Made by a program: the position numbers and the translations under genes | The notes under the pieces: model-generated | Told to the model about the DNA's origin: nothing | The model's database searches: none | The model's input: the letters and a program-made list of their open reading frames with translations, nothing else | DNA from: Pelodera strongyloides | Lineage: Eukaryota > Nematoda > Chromadorea > Rhabditida > Rhabditidae | Length of the DNA: 64,000 nt | Direction of reading: 5' to 3' | Assembly (NCBI GenBank): GCA_036852015.1 | Contig: JAANDG010000095.1 | Coordinates: 62,001-126,000, forward strand | Part shown: positions 61,312 through 64,000 of the stretch, one piece after another | Numbering within the stretch: the first letter of the stretch is position 1 | Layout: each line of letters starts with the position of its first letter

Positions 61312-64000
61312 CTAAATAAAGCAATGTTTAGATTTTTTGGGCAATAGACGGGAAGTAACGAAGCGAACGTTTAAATAAACTACAAACGGTATATTTCAGC
61401 AAGAAAATTATAGAAAGTTTCACACAAGGAAGGAACAAGCAAAACAGTATGGAACGAAACGGCAAAGATCGAACATAGTTGATGCATATTTCGTGCAAAA
61501 GAGACTAGAGAGTCTAACTGCATTCTAGAGCCGGAACTGTGTAAAATATTGGATCGATGGTAGGAAAAGCAACACTTCCTTATAGACAGAAGATTCTAAT
61601 TGCTAGTAAGTTCATTATAATAATTATAATAATTTATTACATAAAAAGATACATAGAGGATTAAAATATATACCAATATATTTGCATACAAACAAATAGA
61701 AAGAATCAGGAAGGGTCACATTGGATAAACTTCATAAAGGTGACCTCCCGAAGTTTTTTGAACAAACAATTCACTTTACATCAGTTTCAACTAACATCAA
61801 CAGTTCGTCACAGGATGCTGCTTTTCTATGTAACACTTATGCAGATTCTGATTGGACAGCTCGCTGGGTAATTGAATTTTGTGGTACGTATGCGGAAAAT
61901 TGAGTTGTTTCTTGAAAGGAAAGACAAGGAACGAAAAAGGAGATCAAACAACATAACGCGAATACAAAAACAACATAACATAATTGCAAAGTTGGGGGAA
62001 CCGGCGCATGAGAATGTATAGTTTTGATGAAACAAATGGGCTACTTATTTGGTGTGCCTACGAAAAACCAGAAAACAGGTGAAAACTGAACCAACCATAG
62101 AAACCAAACGCGAAACTAATCATTTTTGTATGGGAAAAGCTGCTGAACATTGAATACATTTCTCTTGATTTCTGTCAAACATGAGGATCCATCGTATTTT
62201 TTATGCAAAATAATGTACGCAAGCAAAATCGTTCATGCGTAAAGAATGCAAAAGAATTTTAAGCAATAGAAATTTCTTGATTAGGGGAGAGATGTAACGA
62301 TTACCTATTGTGTGTGCACAATCACAATATCACTTAATTCACAGTTATGTATGTCAAAGGAGGAAAGGCAAAATAAGTTCAAATGGCATCGTATAAGAAC
62401 TCCGCTCCCCCCAATCAACATAAAACCAAATATGTATGTATGCGTGCACAGAGCAACTATAATTTGGCAAACGTTGTAAGAATAAGAGAGACACTGATTA
62501 TAACTTTCTCGGTTCTAAACTGGATGAACCGTGAAATATTCGGCACGACATTTACGAAATACTATAGCACGAGGCCAGATCCCACACTTTGAAATCGGAA
62601 ATGTGGGGGGCCCAAACAATAAATATATTTCAAGTGTGCATCTGTCCGTAGCAATATGGAGGCACTGAATTGCAGTGCTTATATAAAGAAATAGGAAACG
62701 AAATTGTCCATGGATAGATACAACAATCGTCACGCAAATTGTTAGGGAGACGCTCGGATCTCCTCATAACTTACCACCACATGAAGTAGTCTTAGACCAG
62801 TCTCCTGCAAAATCACGAACTCGAAGACAGGTCAACTAATATAAGTAGCAATGAAGCCTTCTAGTAAAACAACAGTGTTAGTGATTTAAAAAGCGTTTCA
62901 TACAAAATGGATGAGATGAGTCAACCACCGGGAAAAAGTGACTGGGGCTTTTTCCGTATGGTGACGTAGAAAGCGCGCACTTCTTTAATGCAAACAATCG
63001 CCTGTAACACTGCTGAATTAAGGGTCAACGTCAAGTCGGCTGACAGCGCAAAAAGGTAGAGAAAACAGTGAAGCGGGAGAGGAAATAAGCCGCTATCAAA
63101 CTCCAAACTAACAATAACAAACCGAATTATTACACGTCATTGTTCAAAGGACAATAGGATAATACCATATGTCGCAATGCATTGTTGGATAACACCTTCT
63201 TTGTCTTGATTTGTATGCAATGAGCTACTTTTTGTTTCGCTCTTTGCAATTATCTCCTGACTCAAAACAATATTACCTTGTGTTGATTGGTTGCTATTCT
63301 CTAGACAATGTTTTGGCTTCGACATATCGCTATGAAAACAAAAGTATCCGATTACAAGGAATAAGTGGTTTGCACCACACATATGGAAATCATTTGTGAA
63401 ATCTTAATGTTGGAAATTCGGTTGTTGCACGTACGACAATGAAATGGACATTCAGTAGCGTAGCTCCACCTAGTTTGCTTGAACCAAATGGAACGAAAAC
63501 GAAAGCAAAGAAATCAACATGTGATTAGCATAAATTGTCGCAATAGCCCTCTTGTGGGACATCCAATATATCCACCAAAGGCCTTATTTCCGAATTTCGA
63601 AATGAGTTTTGAAGCTGTCAAAACATGCATGCGTATATACGTGAGTATGAATATGTCTGATGCAAAAACACGCGTATGAGCCTCTTCTTGGGGACTAAAT
63701 CAGAAATGACGGAATGGCCGAAAAGTGCGAAACAGACATAGAGAAACAAGTAGCTTCTTCAACAGAATGAATAGCGACAACAAATAACCGCGAGAAGAAT
63801 CTCTACTTCGCAAAAAAGGGCATGACTTGTAAGGAACACAACTTTACCTTATTGGAACAATGAAAATACCGAAACATTGACAATCTGCATGTAGTAGACC
63901 AGACTTCCACATAGCACGGATACACTTTATGAAGAAGACCAGAAGATGTCTTCGGTACATTGAGCTTTTCTTGAGATTGGGATTAACTCCTTAACTGAGA
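61312..64000. other. Right-end intergenic region
   Basis: AT-rich. On the minus strand 62804-62775 is a 30-nt segment between a good acceptor (GATTTTGCAG) and a strong donor (GTG/GTAAGT), encoding ETGLRLLHVV in one frame. It may be a microexon or a 5' UTR exon. Remaining open frames are under 90 codons and unconvincing. Confidence 0.4.

Noticed and set aside
1..64000. CRISPR arrays, bacterial operons, ribosome binding sites, phage or plasmid features
   Set aside because: Introns, eukaryotic tRNAs with Pol III boxes and trans-splice signals show nuclear eukaryotic DNA; no spaced direct-repeat array was seen.

Overview
The window looks like nematode genomic DNA. Four spliced protein-coding genes can be read with consistent splice phases. 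Introns end in TTTCAG-type acceptors, many are short, and three start codons lie 3 to 16 nt behind a strong acceptor with no visible upstream exon, as expected for spliced-leader trans-splicing. The C-terminus of the PKA regulatory subunit (ending NSYVKLMT) is of the Caenorhabditis type. The DNA is AT-rich with long intergenic stretches and SINE/LINE debris, which suggests a parasitic clade V or III worm; that last step is inference.

Layout. 1-2392 (minus): a rhodopsin-type GPCR in eight exons, cut by the left edge. 2.4-11.7 kb: mostly AT-rich intergenic DNA with a few decayed coding-like patches. 11721: tRNA-Trp. 12830-17035 (minus): INTS14, twelve exons, about 506 aa; its introns hold a tRNA-Arg, a tRNA-derived SINE-like element and a perfect 50-bp inverted repeat. 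17-29.6 kb: intergenic, with a clear tRNA-derived SINE (24.65-25.02 kb), decayed ORFs and short duplications. 29614-30384 (minus): an intact 256-codon ORF like non-LTR retrotransposon ORF1, with a 5 x 16-bp tandem array just upstream of its start. 31.35-32.69 kb (minus): an unrecognised multi-exon gene, model incomplete. 32832: tRNA-Glu. 33-40 kb: mostly empty, with one open frame behind a good acceptor.

40144-49747 (plus): an ANKFN1/Wide-awake (WAKE) orthologue with two alternative first exons and about 972 or 984 aa. 52167-60289 (minus): kin-2, the PKA type I regulatory subunit, ten exons and 368 aa, running tail-to-tail with ANKFN1. Its 5.4-kb second intron holds an alternative first exon that would replace the dimerisation/docking domain with an N-myristoylation signal, and a possible secreted-peptide gene. 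A 24-nt phase-0 microexon candidate lies inside cAMP-binding domain A. 60.3-64 kb: two short exon-like segments upstream of kin-2, otherwise nothing supported.

The four genes are not an operon and share no pathway. INTS14 acts in snRNA/nascent RNA processing, kin-2 in cAMP signalling, ANKFN1/WAKE in neuronal excitability, and the GPCR could feed cAMP signalling, but adjacency alone does not show that. All exon boundaries were read by eye from splice motifs, frame continuity and remembered family sequences; transcript data would be decisive.
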